Of a stretch of DNA of 64,000 nt, positions 11,226-21,218 are shown piece by piece. The DNA is from Dermacentor variabilis. Its lineage: Eukaryota; Arthropoda; Arachnida; Ixodida; Ixodidae. The stretch is taken from positions 153,910,051-153,974,050 of the forward strand of contig NC_134574.1 of the NCBI RefSeq assembly GCF_050947875.1, given 5' to 3'. Position 1 is the stretch's first letter, and each line of letters begins with the position of its first letter. The notes beneath the pieces are model-generated. The model saw nothing but the letters and a program-made list of their open reading frames with translations, did not search any database and was not told the origin of the DNA. The translations under genes were made by a program, and so were the position numbers.

Positions 11226-12640
11226 TATTAAACTGCACAGCACAAAACTAAGGTACGTTGCTATTTGAGCCGCGGTTGATGCGACATTGGTACGGATTAC
11301 GTGGCGCTTTATACGGACAAGGACGAACACCGAAAGATGCAAATGATACACACACACACACACGTGACGCCAAAGTCCGCAACAATATTACTGCGAAAAG
11401 CCGTAACCGTTTTTTCTTTTCACACGCGGTACTTCGTACTGCATAAAGTACACGCAGACACCTTTTGAGGTGACGTTTAAAACCGTGCGTCCCAGTTTCG
11501 GACTACAGGAACACTGCGTGCAGGCAATATACGCGATGTCGAAAGATGTGAGAATTTACAGCAGTAGCCGGTGCGTGGAGCTCAAGAGATTTATCTTCGC
11601 CGTCGTCTCTTCTCCGAAATCTCCGGACCCCTCGGGCGGGAAGCCTGCCAGGACGGCGCGAGGCATGCAAATTGGCGCCAGCAACGGCGTCCCTAAAATA
11701 AGACCGCGAGGACACGCGGCCCGTCGGCAGAACACACCCAAAACTGGCCGACGCCGCATGCAGGCGTGGGTGGATGGAACGCGCAGCATCGCGGGCGATA
11801 TTGCTCAGCGCGGGACTGCCCCAAAATGGCCACGCTGTGTGTATGATGTGTTTTTGATGCGCTAGCATTAGGAGGGTCAAAGTGGGAAAAGAAAGTGCGT
11901 GTACGTGTATGTATGTATGGACTATCTGCTACAGGCAATTTCTAACAATTTGGATGCAGGTAAAAAAAAAGAAACACACACGCACACACTCGGTGGCAAT
12001 TTAGCGGTAAATGGCAGAGAAATGCGTTAGCATTACGTCCCACCTCTTTGGGGTTCCCGATCCATGATTCAAACCACGTTCACCGCGTTTGGAAAGTGTT
12101 GCCCAGGAGCTCATTCGACACACGTCCTGCCTCTTCCAGGAGCGAAGTGCATGACGGAGGTCCGGAGTATAAGACCGTGCGTACAGGTATGACCAGCTTC
12201 TCGCACTTCACACACATAGAGCTTTCTTTTCTACTTTGACACGTCTAATGGTAACGCATCAAAAATTAAAAAAAAAAAACGTACATACACACGCCTGTTA
12301 CTACAGCTTAGTCTTTGGATTAACGTTTCTCGGAAACAGACCTATGCATAGTTTCCGACGACAGCACTAATCCCACGATGTCACGTGTCCCGCCCACCCC
12401 GACGAGAACGACAATATTTAGGTTCGAGCCGCCGGCGCTGTGGTAACCCTTCCTCGAAACCCCCCCTATTTGCCGCGGCCCGAAAGGCCGCGCGGGGCTT
12501 GCCAAGTTGCAGTGGCAGTCGCCAGTCCGCTTTCGCGCGCCCTCCTCCGCGATGTCTGGAGCCAAAAGAGCGCTGTCTGGGAGCACAGCAAGCGAGGAAC
12601 GCCCGAGCCAAGAACTGGCGCGGTCGAAACTGGTTCGCTT
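11226..12640. other. Unassigned tract
   Basis: A short (CA)n run at 11349-11364, A runs near 11962 and 12270, and otherwise unique-looking sequence. No coding or RNA feature recognised. Confidence 0.4.
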
Positions 12641-12646
12641 AGATGG

Positions 12647-12650
<4 letters not shown>

Positions 12651-12697
<47 letters not shown>
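12651..12697. repeat. (GA)n microsatellite
   Basis: An uninterrupted GA tract of about 23 units. Unlike the tract at 6317 it is not followed by the LINE 3'-end signature. A stop-free frame from 12507 to 12992 runs through it and so encodes an Arg-Glu run; nothing else in that frame is recognisable. Confidence 0.95.
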
Positions 12698-12699
<2 letters not shown>

Positions 12700-13445
12700 A
12701 CCAGGAGGAGCAAGCAAGAAAGCAAGCAGCCATCGCGAGAAGGGAGGTGCGCGACCTCGTCGCTTATTCCCACCGAGGCGAAACCGGCGAGACGTGCGAC
12801 CGACTATCTCGAGGAGGAAGTGCAGGAGGGGAGTGGGCCTGGCTCCGCTCTTTTGCATACGTCACGGCAGCCGCTTTGAATACGTCACCCCCACGCAACG
12901 GAGCGCTAGCGGCTGCGCCTCCCAACGGCACGAGTCGTAACGGGACGAGGAGCGAAACGGTTTTGCGAGAGAAGGGGAAGGAGACGCGCTGACGTCAAAA
13001 TGACGTCGGCCCAGAGAAAGGGGAACAAAAAAAACCTCGAAGCAGCAGCAGCAGCTGGAGCCGAACGAACGAACGAAGCTCCCAGCGAATGGCCCCGCCA
13101 GGCAAGAAGGAAAAAAAAAAGGGGGTGAGCGAGGAGGAGGGGAAGGATGGGGGAGAGCACCGCTCTTCCCCGGGGGCGCGAGCATGCTATGCACGCTCGC
13201 GGGGCACGCACACACGCACAGAAGAATGTAAACGAGCACTTACAAGGCGCCAGAGGTAAACAGCCGGAGCGGACCACGTTCTTTTAAAAAGGGGATACAG
13301 GCAGCTAGCTGGCCGACGGCTCGCGCACGGAGGCAGCTGCCGCGGAGAGCGATCCTCTGGGATGATCCGGACTGAGTGACCGGCTGTGATACAGAGCGGA
13401 GAACCGTTACCACGTCATAGAGCGGACTTTCTCTTCGCTTGATCA
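12700..13445. other. GC-rich unassigned tract
   Basis: CpG-dense sequence with two CRE-like sites, TGACGTCA near 12991 and TGACGTCG near 13002, A runs near 13028 and 13110, and a (CAG)n-like patch at 13040-13055. Could be promoter sequence, but no exon was found beside it. Confidence 0.3.
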
Positions 13446-13543
13446 TTCCCTCCCTTTTCCCCGGTGCAGGGTAGCCAACCGGACTCAGTCCTGGTTAACC
13501 TCCCTACCTTTCATTTATCCTTCCCCCCCCCTCTCTCTCTCTC
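13446..13543 (+). mobile_element. LINE 3' end with (TC)n tail, copy B
   Basis: Plus-strand copy: TTTTCCCCGGTGCAGGGTAG, CCAACCGGACTCAG, TCCTGGTTAACCTCCCTACC, then C8 and (CT)n. It matches the minus-strand copies at 6317, 14044, 32964 and 52141 in order and orientation relative to the dinucleotide tract. Confidence 0.7.
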
Positions 13544-13619
13544 GCTGGATCAGAGCAGTGGAATACCAACTAGCCCGTACCGAAACCTTGCTTCAGAGCT
13601 GTTCGCCCGGCCAGTGCAG

Positions 13620-13968
13620 TAGCCGCGCTGATGCGAACGTATGGCGTGTCGCATTCCTTAGCGCGCCACTGTAACACCACGTGAGCGCGTTTACAGGTGG
13701 TGCCTATACATCCGCACACAGTCTGAATCCTGCTTACGGCGACAGCGTTTCGTCGTCAGCGGAAGAGACCGCGCGACTACGGCCGTCTTCGTTTCCCTCT
13801 CTCCCTCAACGCGACACGCCAGCGCTTACGTACACAGAGACGACTCGCTTCCTCTCGAACTATACACCGTACATCCATGGCGCGTCAATGCGCGATTCGC
13901 CTTCGCAGCGCGTTACCGCCGTTTACGTGGACGCGACGCGATGCACCACGTTCGTGTAAACGCCGCGG
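13620..13968. mobile_element. GC-rich TIR element, copy 2 (eroded)
   Basis: The internal block around 13788-13890 (CTCAACGCGACACGCCAGCG, then the GAACTATACACC region) matches the block at about 25708-25790 of the better copy. The ends carry CpG-rich inverted segments containing GCGTTTACA/TGTAAACGC-like motifs. No transposase frame is visible. Non-autonomous status is inferred. Confidence 0.4.
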
Positions 13969-14043
13969 TCCGAGCCCTGCCTTTGTCGTCTGCGAACAGG
14001 CCAATGAACCGAGGAGGCAGCAGAGCCAATCGTTGACGCTTGA

Positions 14044-14515
14044 GAGAGAGAGAGATAAAGAGGAAATGAAGGGAGGTTAACCAGATATCAATCTCCGGTT
14101 TGCTACCCTACACTGGGGATGGGAGATAGGGGTTAGAAAGAGGACAGAGAGGAAAACGTTAAAAAAAAACACGCACACACGGAGGCACACACACACAAGA
14201 GGCGTTCCAGTTAAAGACGTTCACAAAGGCCGGTAGATCGCAAAAAGCGCGATAGTGCTTGCACGGCCTTCTTCTGTGACGGTAGGTCCTTTCGATGGTG
14301 TACATTTTTTTTTTTTTTTTTTCCCGAGAGCGGTTGGTCGTCCATCTGGTCAAGTTCGTGGCGGAGGCATTCCCTCTGTGGACTGTACTGCGGGCAGGCG
14401 CACAAAATATGACCAATTGATTCTTCGTGGCCGCAGTGGTCACAGGTTGCGGTGTCGGTCATCCCTATGCGGAATGCATAGGCATAGGTAAAGGCAACGC
14501 CCAACCACAGTCGAT
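14044..14515 (-). mobile_element. LINE copy C: ORF2 C-terminus, 3' UTR and (TC)n tail
   Basis: On the minus strand the frame 14504-14211 holds the cysteine-histidine motif typical of the ORF2 C-terminus of many insect-type LINEs: C-x2-C, then H-x4-C, within TATCDHCGHEESIGH and ILCACPQYSPQREC. A run of about 17 A (plus-strand T, 14306-14323) breaks the frame into a lysine run. After the stop near 14211 come a (GT)n-rich stretch, CCCCAGTGTAGGGTAGCAAA, GGTTAACCTCCC and finally (TC)n at 14044-14055. This is the only copy of the family here with its coding end, so it shows that the (GA)n-linked repeat is a LINE 3' end. The clade (R1, Jockey, I or CR1) cannot be decided. Confidence 0.7.
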
Positions 14516-14529
14516 ATAAAAGCGTGGCG

Positions 14530-16473
14530 TCTCTAAGGCTGACGCTTGAGAGAAGTAAGCTTATTGAAAGGATGCTCGCTCACACGGGACGGAAACATCT
14601 CCCTGAACGACTCATCACGAAGTATATATGGGCGGCTACCGAAGCGAACACATGGGGCAGTGAAAAGGGACGTTGAACGGAAAAATATATATATATATAT
14701 ATATTTCAGCTGCAACAGTACATTACGCCTTCTATACAATACAAGAAACCTACTCTTACCGTGAAAAGAGGATCGGTATAGTCCAGAATCGACGCAAAAA
14801 TGAAAGGCCAGGTGGCGCCTCGAACTTCACGCGCTAGTGCGCCGTGACGTCATGGATTTTGCCATCGTCTGCTCGAGCGCAGTGATTATTATTATTTTTA
14901 GCGGTTAAAGGTGAACTACACTTAAGCGTCAAGAAAATTCGTAAAGCCATAATGACCCAAATACGAGAAAATACTTTGCAAACCGTGACGTTCACACTGA
15001 CTTGTATACCGGCGCTGGGATCTCGGCGCAATCAAAACTCACGATACCTTCATTTTTCTATCTCTTCATAATAATCAACCTCTTATACAAAGTTAACGAA
15101 CGTGTAGGACGTTGAAAGACTAGTTTATCGGTATAAAATAGTTCGGTGCTTCTCTGCAGCCTCCATCTGCAATCCGCGCGTTGCCCTTTCCGCTGCTATA
15201 TATACACACACACGCCGCGGCAAACATAGGCAAGCGTGCTACAGTTACGAACGAATAGCACGCGCCAAAATTAGCCATTGCGAAAGAGAACGTGCGTGCT
15301 CGAGAGGGAATGCGCGTGCAAAACGTTGGTCCATCGGCAGAGAGCACCCGATCGCGCGGATTTTTATTTCTTCTGTATTTGTTCTTTTTCCCCGCGCAAG
15401 CTCTGGTGCGCCGAACGCGTTCGACTGATAAGCCCGGCACGCTTCGAGTGCGAGTGACAACAGGAAGCTACGCAGACGAGATCGCGCGCGGCCACTGATA
15501 CGTCCGAGTGCACGGCAGTGTCACGTGAGAGCTACGTCACTGCAAACGAGGGGGGGAGGGGCGAAGGAGGAGGGGCATAGGGAAGGCTATACTCCAACGC
15601 CAACTAATTGAACAGAGCAATACGGGTGATAAGAAGAAAACTATTTCCTGGAAGCCACTACGACGAGCTCATAGACAGCGTGCAGTCTAGGTCTGTATAG
15701 CTTCGCCTAATCCGCAGGACCCCGCGAGCCACTTCCCATTTGCACATACATCCTTTGATATTGCCGCCGGAGGGTTCGAACCCCTCGGAACCGGCCGAAC
15801 TACCGTCCATTTCCCCGACATTGACTCGACCTTCACGACACGTGTGACTGCCACGTGTACATACATACAGATACGTATACGATACGTGCGTATTTTCCTC
15901 CCGGACAGATAACGTCTTTAAATAGCAGATACGTCGAACGAAGGAATGATAAGCAAAACTAGACACTTCTAACAACTCGGTGAACAGAAAGGTAGATGCA
16001 TCGTGACCAGCAATTGACAAAGATAATTACGATGCGAATTTCAGTGATAAAACGAATAAGCTGGCCATAAAGCAGGCCGCTCCATGACGCAGGACGAAGA
16101 CGCGCTCTCCTCTGCGGCGCCTATATATCCCTGCCTTCCGAACGCGAAGTTGAGCACGACTCTTGCGCGTGGAAGAATACGCAATATATCGGCACATAGC
16201 CCAGAATGGACATGCGCCACTGTAAGTACAGAAGCCTTAGCAGGCTACTGGCCCAAAACGTTCGATTAAGCAGTCGTTCTTTTTAGGGATAGCTGTCGAC
16301 CCCATAATTACGCGTGTCGCCTCAATTCCACGAGACTGCGACAAACGAATGACCGATTATGTCACGTTTTAAAGCGATCAGTTCTAAACGCGTGCCAAGT
16401 GCCACGAGGCTTCCGACGTTAAAAAAAAAGAAAAGGGGGGGAGGGGGGAGCTGACTCGACGTGGTGAGTCTCC
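14530..16473. other. Unassigned tract with a (TA)n run
   Basis: A (TA)10 run lies at 14685-14704. Otherwise mixed sequence with TATATA boxes scattered through it, but no coding frame with domain motifs and no terminal repeat. Confidence 0.4.
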
Positions 16474-16499
16474 TTTCGATGACGTGCACGTCATCGAAA
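16474..16499. other. Perfect 26-bp palindrome
   Basis: TTTCGATGACGTG followed directly by its reverse complement, containing two TGACGT half-sites back to back around GTGCAC. It sits about 50 bp before a (CA)n tract. Confidence 0.85.
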
Positions 16500-16537
16500 A
16501 CCGTTGCGGCGACCTCGTGGCACCAGATACCAAGGAC

Positions 16538-16540
<3 letters not shown>

Positions 16541-16595
<55 letters not shown>
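16541..16595. repeat. (GC)n then (CA)n microsatellite
   Basis: About five GC units pass into about 22 CA units, a run able in principle to adopt Z-DNA. It ends about 90 bp before the LTR retrotransposon. Confidence 0.95.
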
Positions 16596-16597
<2 letters not shown>

Positions 16598-16681
16598 TGG
16601 CCGAGTAATTTATTTCTTTGTAGCTCTCTGTGGCTGTACTGCCAAAACTTAAGTTCGCTCAGCACTCGAACAAGCAAGACG

Positions 16682-16685
16682 GGAG
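16682..16685 (+). repeat. Target-site duplication GGAG, left
   Basis: GGAG directly before the 5' LTR, repeated at 23327-23330 directly after the 3' LTR. A 4-bp duplication is usual for Ty3/gypsy integrases. Confidence 0.7.
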
Positions 16686-16911
16686 TGTTGCGTTTCGCCT
16701 GCGACACGTGGTTTTGCCGGCGCGACTGCGGCGGGGCGGCAGACATTTTGGCCCGATCGTCGTCGCCGCAACGCTCCCCGCCAGGTGTTTCCAGGCGCGA
16801 CTGCGGCGATGCGACCGCAAAGGATCACCCTCTCCTTCCAGTCATTGTGCCCGAACCAGGCGATGCGAAAGCAGGGATCACCCTCTCATTACAGTCATTG
16901 TGCCCGACCGG

Positions 16912-17014
16912 CAGCGCTACGACAGTGTGCTACGACATTGTGCTACGACAGCGCTACGACAGTGTGCTACGACATTGTGCTACAACATTGTGCTACGACA
17001 GCGCTACGACATTG
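16912..17014 (+). repeat. U3 tandem repeat array of the 5' LTR
   Basis: Alternating variants of GTGCTACGACATT and GCGCTACGACA recur about nine times just upstream of the TATA box. The array is repeated at 22872-22974. Its place in U3 suits an enhancer-like repeat, which is an inference. Confidence 0.7.
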
Positions 17015-17068
17015 TACATTCACGTGCTCGTCTATTGAGGGGTTCCTTCTTGCCCTCAACTGCGAGAG

Positions 17069-17076
17069 TATAAAAA
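17069..17076 (+). promoter_or_regulatory. LTR TATA box
   Basis: TATAAAAA within U3/R of the 5' LTR, about 115 bp before AATAAA. The same site in the 3' LTR is at 23029. Confidence 0.7.
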
Positions 17077-17185
17077 CAGCTGCCCCCGGACGCCAAAAAG
17101 GGGGCTCCGATTTCTTCTGTTGAGTAAAGTGCTCTCCCGTCTCTCTACTTCGGTCAACCTGACCGCCAACTCTTTGCGATGTTAA

Positions 17186-17191
17186 AATAAA
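17186..17191 (+). promoter_or_regulatory. LTR polyadenylation signal AATAAA
   Basis: AATAAA followed by a GTTGTTTTGTTGTT G/T-rich stretch, the expected layout for 3' end formation in R. The equivalent in the 3' LTR is 23146-23151. Confidence 0.75.
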
Positions 17192-17365
17192 CAAGTTGTT
17201 TTGTTGTTACCAGTCGACTCATGCTTTGCCGGGACCTTCGGATGCTTCCAGTTGTACCCCAGGCCGCCAGGCCAACGCTACCCTTGGGGCTTGCGACCCA
17301 GGTACAACCACGGGCGTCAGCGCCGAGTTCCCAACAACCGATGCCATCGGTGGGATCCAAACATC

Positions 17366-17383
17366 TGGTTGGCAGCGGTGAGA
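17366..17383 (+). other. Primer binding site candidate
   Basis: TGGTTGGCAGCGGTGAGA begins 2 nt after the 5' LTR with the TGG that pairs with a tRNA CCA end. I do not assign the tRNA. Confidence 0.55.
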
Positions 17384-17717
17384 TCGCCTTCGACTTCAAA
17401 CAACTGTCTGCCAGCGGTGAGATCGCGACAACGGAGGCCAGCAGCGAAGAGATGCAGTTGACTGTATGCTGAGCAGCTCAACGACGATCCGGGAGCAGTG
17501 CAACGAGCCCTGTGTGACGACTGGTTGCCTGCAGCGGAACGACTGCGCGGAATTCCTGCCTGCGAGGTTTGGTGAGTGCGGGACTTTCTTCTTCTGAGCT
17601 TTGCCAGGCTTTTGTTAGTGTTAGAAACAGAGCTGGTAATTGTGGTTGTCGTTGCTGCCGGGTTAGTTTGCGGCAAGACAATAGTGAGCAGTAGAGAAAG
17701 CAGCATTCAGAGCAGCC

Positions 17718-20700
17718 ATGGATTTGAAGTCGTTGCGCAAACCGAAATTGTTGGAGCTTGCAAGAGAGTTGGGTCTGGATGTCTCGGACAAACTCAGAAA
17801 ACCAGAACTGATAAAGGCTATTCTTGAGTTAGAGGCTGAGGATGACGAGCTGTCGGAATGCCTTGAGACCATTGAGGAAAGGGAGACTGCAAAAAGACAG
17901 GAGCGCGAACTTAAAGAACAAAAAGAGAAAGAAAAAGAAGAGCGCGACCGTCAACACGCTTTGGAAATGAAGCGTCTCGAGATAGAGATAGAACGCGCTC
18001 GTAATGGAAGTCAGGCACACGGTGCAGGAGAACGCGTATTGTTCAAAATGACTGACCTGATGCGGCCGTTTAAGCTTGGAGAGGACATTGGTTTGTTCCT
18101 GGTTAACTTCGAGCGAACGTGCGAGAAGCAGGGGTTCTCTCGGGAAACGTGGCCACAGCGCTTGCTCACTTTGTTACCCGGCGAGGCGGCCGACGTAGTC
18201 GCTCGCTTGGATAGAGAGGAGGCAGAGGATTTCGACAAAGTAAAATCGAGTCTGCTAAAAAAGTACCGGCTGTCTGCGGAGGCGTTCCGTCGGAAGTTTC
18301 GGGAAAATGAGAAAGGCAGAAGTGAGTCATATACAGAGTTTGCGTATAGGCTTATGTCGAACATGCAGGAGTGGCTCAAAGAAGAGAAAGCGTTTGGTGA
18401 CCACGATAAAGTTCTGCAGTGCTTCGGGCTAGAACAGTTTTATAGTCGGTTACCGGAGAACGTGCGATACTGGGTCTTGGATAGGCCAGACGTTTGTACG
18501 GTGGCTAAAGCCGCTGAGCTAGCCGAGGAGTTTGTGACGCGTCGGGCTCGCGGAGCTAAGGACGGTCAAAAGGGTGAATTTGGCTCGAAGTTTGAGAGGC
18601 CGAAGTTCACACCCATGAGAGCAAAGGGGAACACGCGTAGTGCGGATGCGAGTGGAAGCAGTGCGACCGAACCTAAGGAGACGGCGGCAGCCGAAGCCGA
18701 ACGCAGAAAGCGGTTCGAGATGAGGCAAGCGCGCGTTTGTTATACGTGCCAGAAGCCGGGTCACTTTTCGGCGCAGTGTCCGGAAACAACACCAAAAGTT
18801 GTGTTTTTTTCAATAGGCAGCACTGACGAGAACATGAAGCTTCTCGAGCCTTACATGCGAGACCTCCTCGTGAACGGGAAAGAGTGCCGAGTGCTTCGCG
18901 ATTCCGCAGCTACGATGGATGTAGTTCACCCGTCTTACGTAGAACCCCATATGTTCACGGGCGAGTGCGCATGGATCAAGCAAGCCGTGGAAGCTCATAG
19001 CGTGTGTCTGCCAGTAGCAAAGGTGCTTATTGAAGGACCTTTCGGAGCGCTTGAGACGGAGGCGGCAGTGTCATCTATGCTGCCACCCCAGTACCCGTAC
19101 CTATTTTCAAACAGGTCCGATCACCTCCTGCGCGAGAGGGGGCTTTTGTTTGGTGAAGCTAGTGTTCAGGCCTTAACCAGGTCGAAGGTTCGGGAACTCG
19201 CCGCAAAGGCGGTAGTTGCGGGGCCGACGTTATCAAACAACGAAAAAGGGTCAGAGGCGCAGCAAGCTGATATTCAGAGCACGCCCGAACTGAATAAACT
19301 TGAGTCTGTAACGTTAAAGGCGCCAGATACTGGAGAGGAAACGCCCGACACGGGAAAGTTAGAAGAGCTATCTACTGATTTGCTCATCGCGCCTACGTCA
19401 GACGGACTTGATAGGTTGCTAAAAGTCAGCCGGTCGGCTTTGATAGCCGAGCAAAAAAAGGATGGCAGCCTGGAAAACGTGCGCTGCAATGTCAAAGAAG
19501 GTATCGCCAGGAAAACTGCGCGTTTGGTGGAAAGAGGTGGAGTCCTGTACCGGAAGTATCTAGACCGCAGAGGAGTGGAGTTCGATCAGCTGATCGTGCC
19601 TCAATGCTATCGTCAGGATCTGTTGCGCTTGTCACACGGGGGTTCGTGGTCCGGACACCTAGGAGTTAAGAAAACTAAGGACCGTCTCTTGCAAGAGTAC
19701 TATTGGCCAGGGTGTTTTCGGGACGCAGACCATTTCGTGAGGACATGTGACACTTGTCAGCGGGTGGGCAAACCAGGGGACAAATCAAGGGCGCCGTTGA
19801 AATTGGTACCTATCATTACGGAGCCTTTTAGACGGCTCGTTATTGATACAGTGGGACCTCTGCCGGTAACAGCCACGGGGTACAGACACATTTTGACTGT
19901 GATCTGCCCAGCGACAAAGTTCCCTGAAGCAGTGCCGCTTAAAGAACTCAGCTCAGTTGAGATAGTCAATGCACTACTGTCCATATTTGCGCGAGTTGGT
20001 TTTCCTGCGGAAATCCAATCAGATCAGGGCACAGTGTTTACTAGCGCTTTGACGACAACTTTTCTCGAAAGGTGTGGGGTAAAGCTGCTACACAGCTCAG
20101 TGTACCACCCACAGTCGAATTCCGTTGAGAAGCTCCCCTCCGTCATGAAGCGCGTGTTGAGAGCCTTGTGTTTTGAACATCGAACTGACTGGGAGCTGTG
20201 TCTGCCTGGGGTGATGTTTGCATTAAGGACCGCGCCGCATGCAGCTACGGGGTTTTCGCCAGCTGAGCTGGTGTACGGTCGCTCGCTTCGGTCTCCGCTT
20301 CGCATGCTTCGAGAATCATGGGAAGGCAGGGGCGACGACCCAGTCGTGGTGGAGTACGTACTTAAGCTCCTCGAACGCTTAAGAAGGGCACAGGAGTTGT
20401 CAGGTGAAGCAATGACAAAGGCCCAGCAGAGGGCCAAGGTTTATTATGATCGGACAGCCAGGGCCCGTCGTTTTGAGGTGGGCGATGAGGTCATGATATT
20501 GCGCACATCGCTAAACAACAAACTAGACGTGCAGTGGGAGGGCCCAGCACGAATTGTTCAGAAACTGTCGGACGTTAACTACGTGGTAAGTCTGCCAGGA
20601 AAGCGGAAAGCACAGCAAGTTTACCACTGTAATCTGCTCAAACCTTATAGACAAAGGGAAGCAGTGGTGTGCATGATGGTAAACGTTCCTGAAGAGCTTC

Positions 20701-21218
20701 CGGTCGAGCTTCCGGGACTAGGCTCAGTGACGAACAGGGAAGACACCGGTCAAGTCATTAGTGACCTTATCAGTAAAGCACCGCTGTCGCCCGAGCGGAA
20801 AACCGAACTACACCAGCTCTTACAAGAGTTTCAAGGTCTGTTCTCTGAGAGGCCTGGTAGGACTTCTGTACTTACTCATGATATAGAACTTACCTCCCCA
20901 GAGCCAGTACGATCCAAGGCGTATCGGGTGTCACCCCGCCAGAGCGATATTATGGAGGCTGAGGTAAAGAAAATGCTACAGCTCGGTGTTATTGAGGCAG
21001 GTGAGAGTGATTATACCTCCCCTTTGATTTTAGTTGAGGTACCAGGCAAGGAACCTCGTCCTTGCGTCGACTACCGCAGGCTTAATTCCATCACTAAGGA
21101 TCAAATTTATCCGATCCCTAACATCGAGGAGCGCCTTGAGAAAGTTAGTAGCGCTCAGTTTATTTCCACCCTAGATCTTGTCAGGGTTATTGGCAGGTTC
21201 CACTTACAGAGAGGCTAG
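17718..21218 (+). CDS. Gag-protease-integrase-RT polyprotein (frame broken in RT)
   Basis: 1166 codons from a good ATG. Residues 1-40 resemble a SAP-like helix-extended fold and 52-96 form a charged coiled coil. About 105-290 is the capsid-like region. C341, C344, H349 and C354 make a CCHC knuckle. A protease motif D395-S-A replaces the usual D-S/T-G. The integrase zinc site is H640-x6-H647 with C677-x2-C680, and the catalytic acids are D710, D769 and E804. The D769-E804 gap is 34 residues, one short of the canonical 35. A GPY/F-like module (GPA at 943-945) and a YHCNLLKPY end near 970-978 follow. RT starts at about 1030 and reaches LDL (D1153), then runs out of frame at 21218. Gag and pol share one frame, so no ribosomal shift is needed for integrase. 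Confidence 0.88.
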   Translation: MDLKSLRKPKLLELARELGLDVSDKLRKPELIKAILELEAEDDELSECLETIEERETAKRQERELKEQKEKEKEERDRQHALEMKRLEIEIERARNGSQAHGAGERVLFKMTDLMRPFKLGEDIGLFLVNFERTCEKQGFSRETWPQRLLTLLPGEAADVVARLDREEAEDFDKVKSSLLKKYRLSAEAFRRKFRENEKGRSESYTEFAYRLMSNMQEWLKEEKAFGDHDKVLQCFGLEQFYSRLPENVRYWVLDRPDVCTVAKAAELAEEFVTRRARGAKDGQKGEFGSKFERPKFTPMRAKGNTRSADASGSSATEPKETAAAEAERRKRFEMRQARVCYTCQKPGHFSAQCPETTPKVVFFSIGSTDENMKLLEPYMRDLLVNGKECRVLRDSAATMDVVHPSYVEPHMFTGECAWIKQAVEAHSVCLPVAKVLIEGPFGALETEAAVSSMLPPQYPYLFSNRSDHLLRERGLLFGEASVQALTRSKVRELAAKAVVAGPTLSNNEKGSEAQQADIQSTPELNKLESVTLKAPDTGEETPDTGKLEELSTDLLIAPTSDGLDRLLKVSRSALIAEQKKDGSLENVRCNVKEGIARKTARLVERGGVLYRKYLDRRGVEFDQLIVPQCYRQDLLRLSHGGSWSGHLGVKKTKDRLLQEYYWPGCFRDADHFVRTCDTCQRVGKPGDKSRAPLKLVPIITEPFRRLVIDTVGPLPVTATGYRHILTVICPATKFPEAVPLKELSSVEIVNALLSIFARVGFPAEIQSDQGTVFTSALTTTFLERCGVKLLHSSVYHPQSNSVEKLPSVMKRVLRALCFEHRTDWELCLPGVMFALRTAPHAATGFSPAELVYGRSLRSPLRMLRESWEGRGDDPVVVEYVLKLLERLRRAQELSGEAMTKAQQRAKVYYDRTARARRFEVGDEVMILRTSLNNKLDVQWEGPARIVQKLSDVNYVVSLPGKRKAQQVYHCNLLKPYRQREAVVCMMVNVPEELPVELPGLGSVTNREDTGQVISDLISKAPLSPERKTELHQLLQEFQGLFSERPGRTSVLTHDIELTSPEPVRSKAYRVSPRQSDIMEAEVKKMLQLGVIEAGESDYTSPLILVEVPGKEPRPCVDYRRLNSITKDQIYPIPNIEERLEKVSSAQFISTLDLVRVIGRFHLQRG

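Larger units (their letters stand above)
16686..17363 (+). repeat. 5' LTR
   Basis: 678 bp, starts TGTTGCG and ends CCAAACA. Positions 16686-17330 match 22646-23290 with four substitutions (16984, 17101, 17121, 17183) and no indel. The last 33 bp are much more diverged from their counterpart (36 bp). The U3 region carries a short tandem array and the LTR contains a TATA box and AATAAA. Confidence 0.88.

Noticed and set aside
12507..12992. 161-codon frame starting MSGAKRALSG
   Set aside because: Its length depends on the (GA)n tract reading as Arg-Glu; no homologous domain and no splice or promoter evidence.
16484..17123. Frames of 112-184 codons within the LTR
   Set aside because: They overlap U3/R/U5 and the tandem array and recur in the 3' LTR. 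They have no domain motif and are explained by the LTR.
17331..17336. Alternative 5' LTR end at CAACA giving TGTTG...CAACA termini
   Set aside because: The 3' LTR lacks this end. Ending at 17363 and 23326 gives CA on both sides, a PBS-like TGG 2 nt later and the GGAG duplication.
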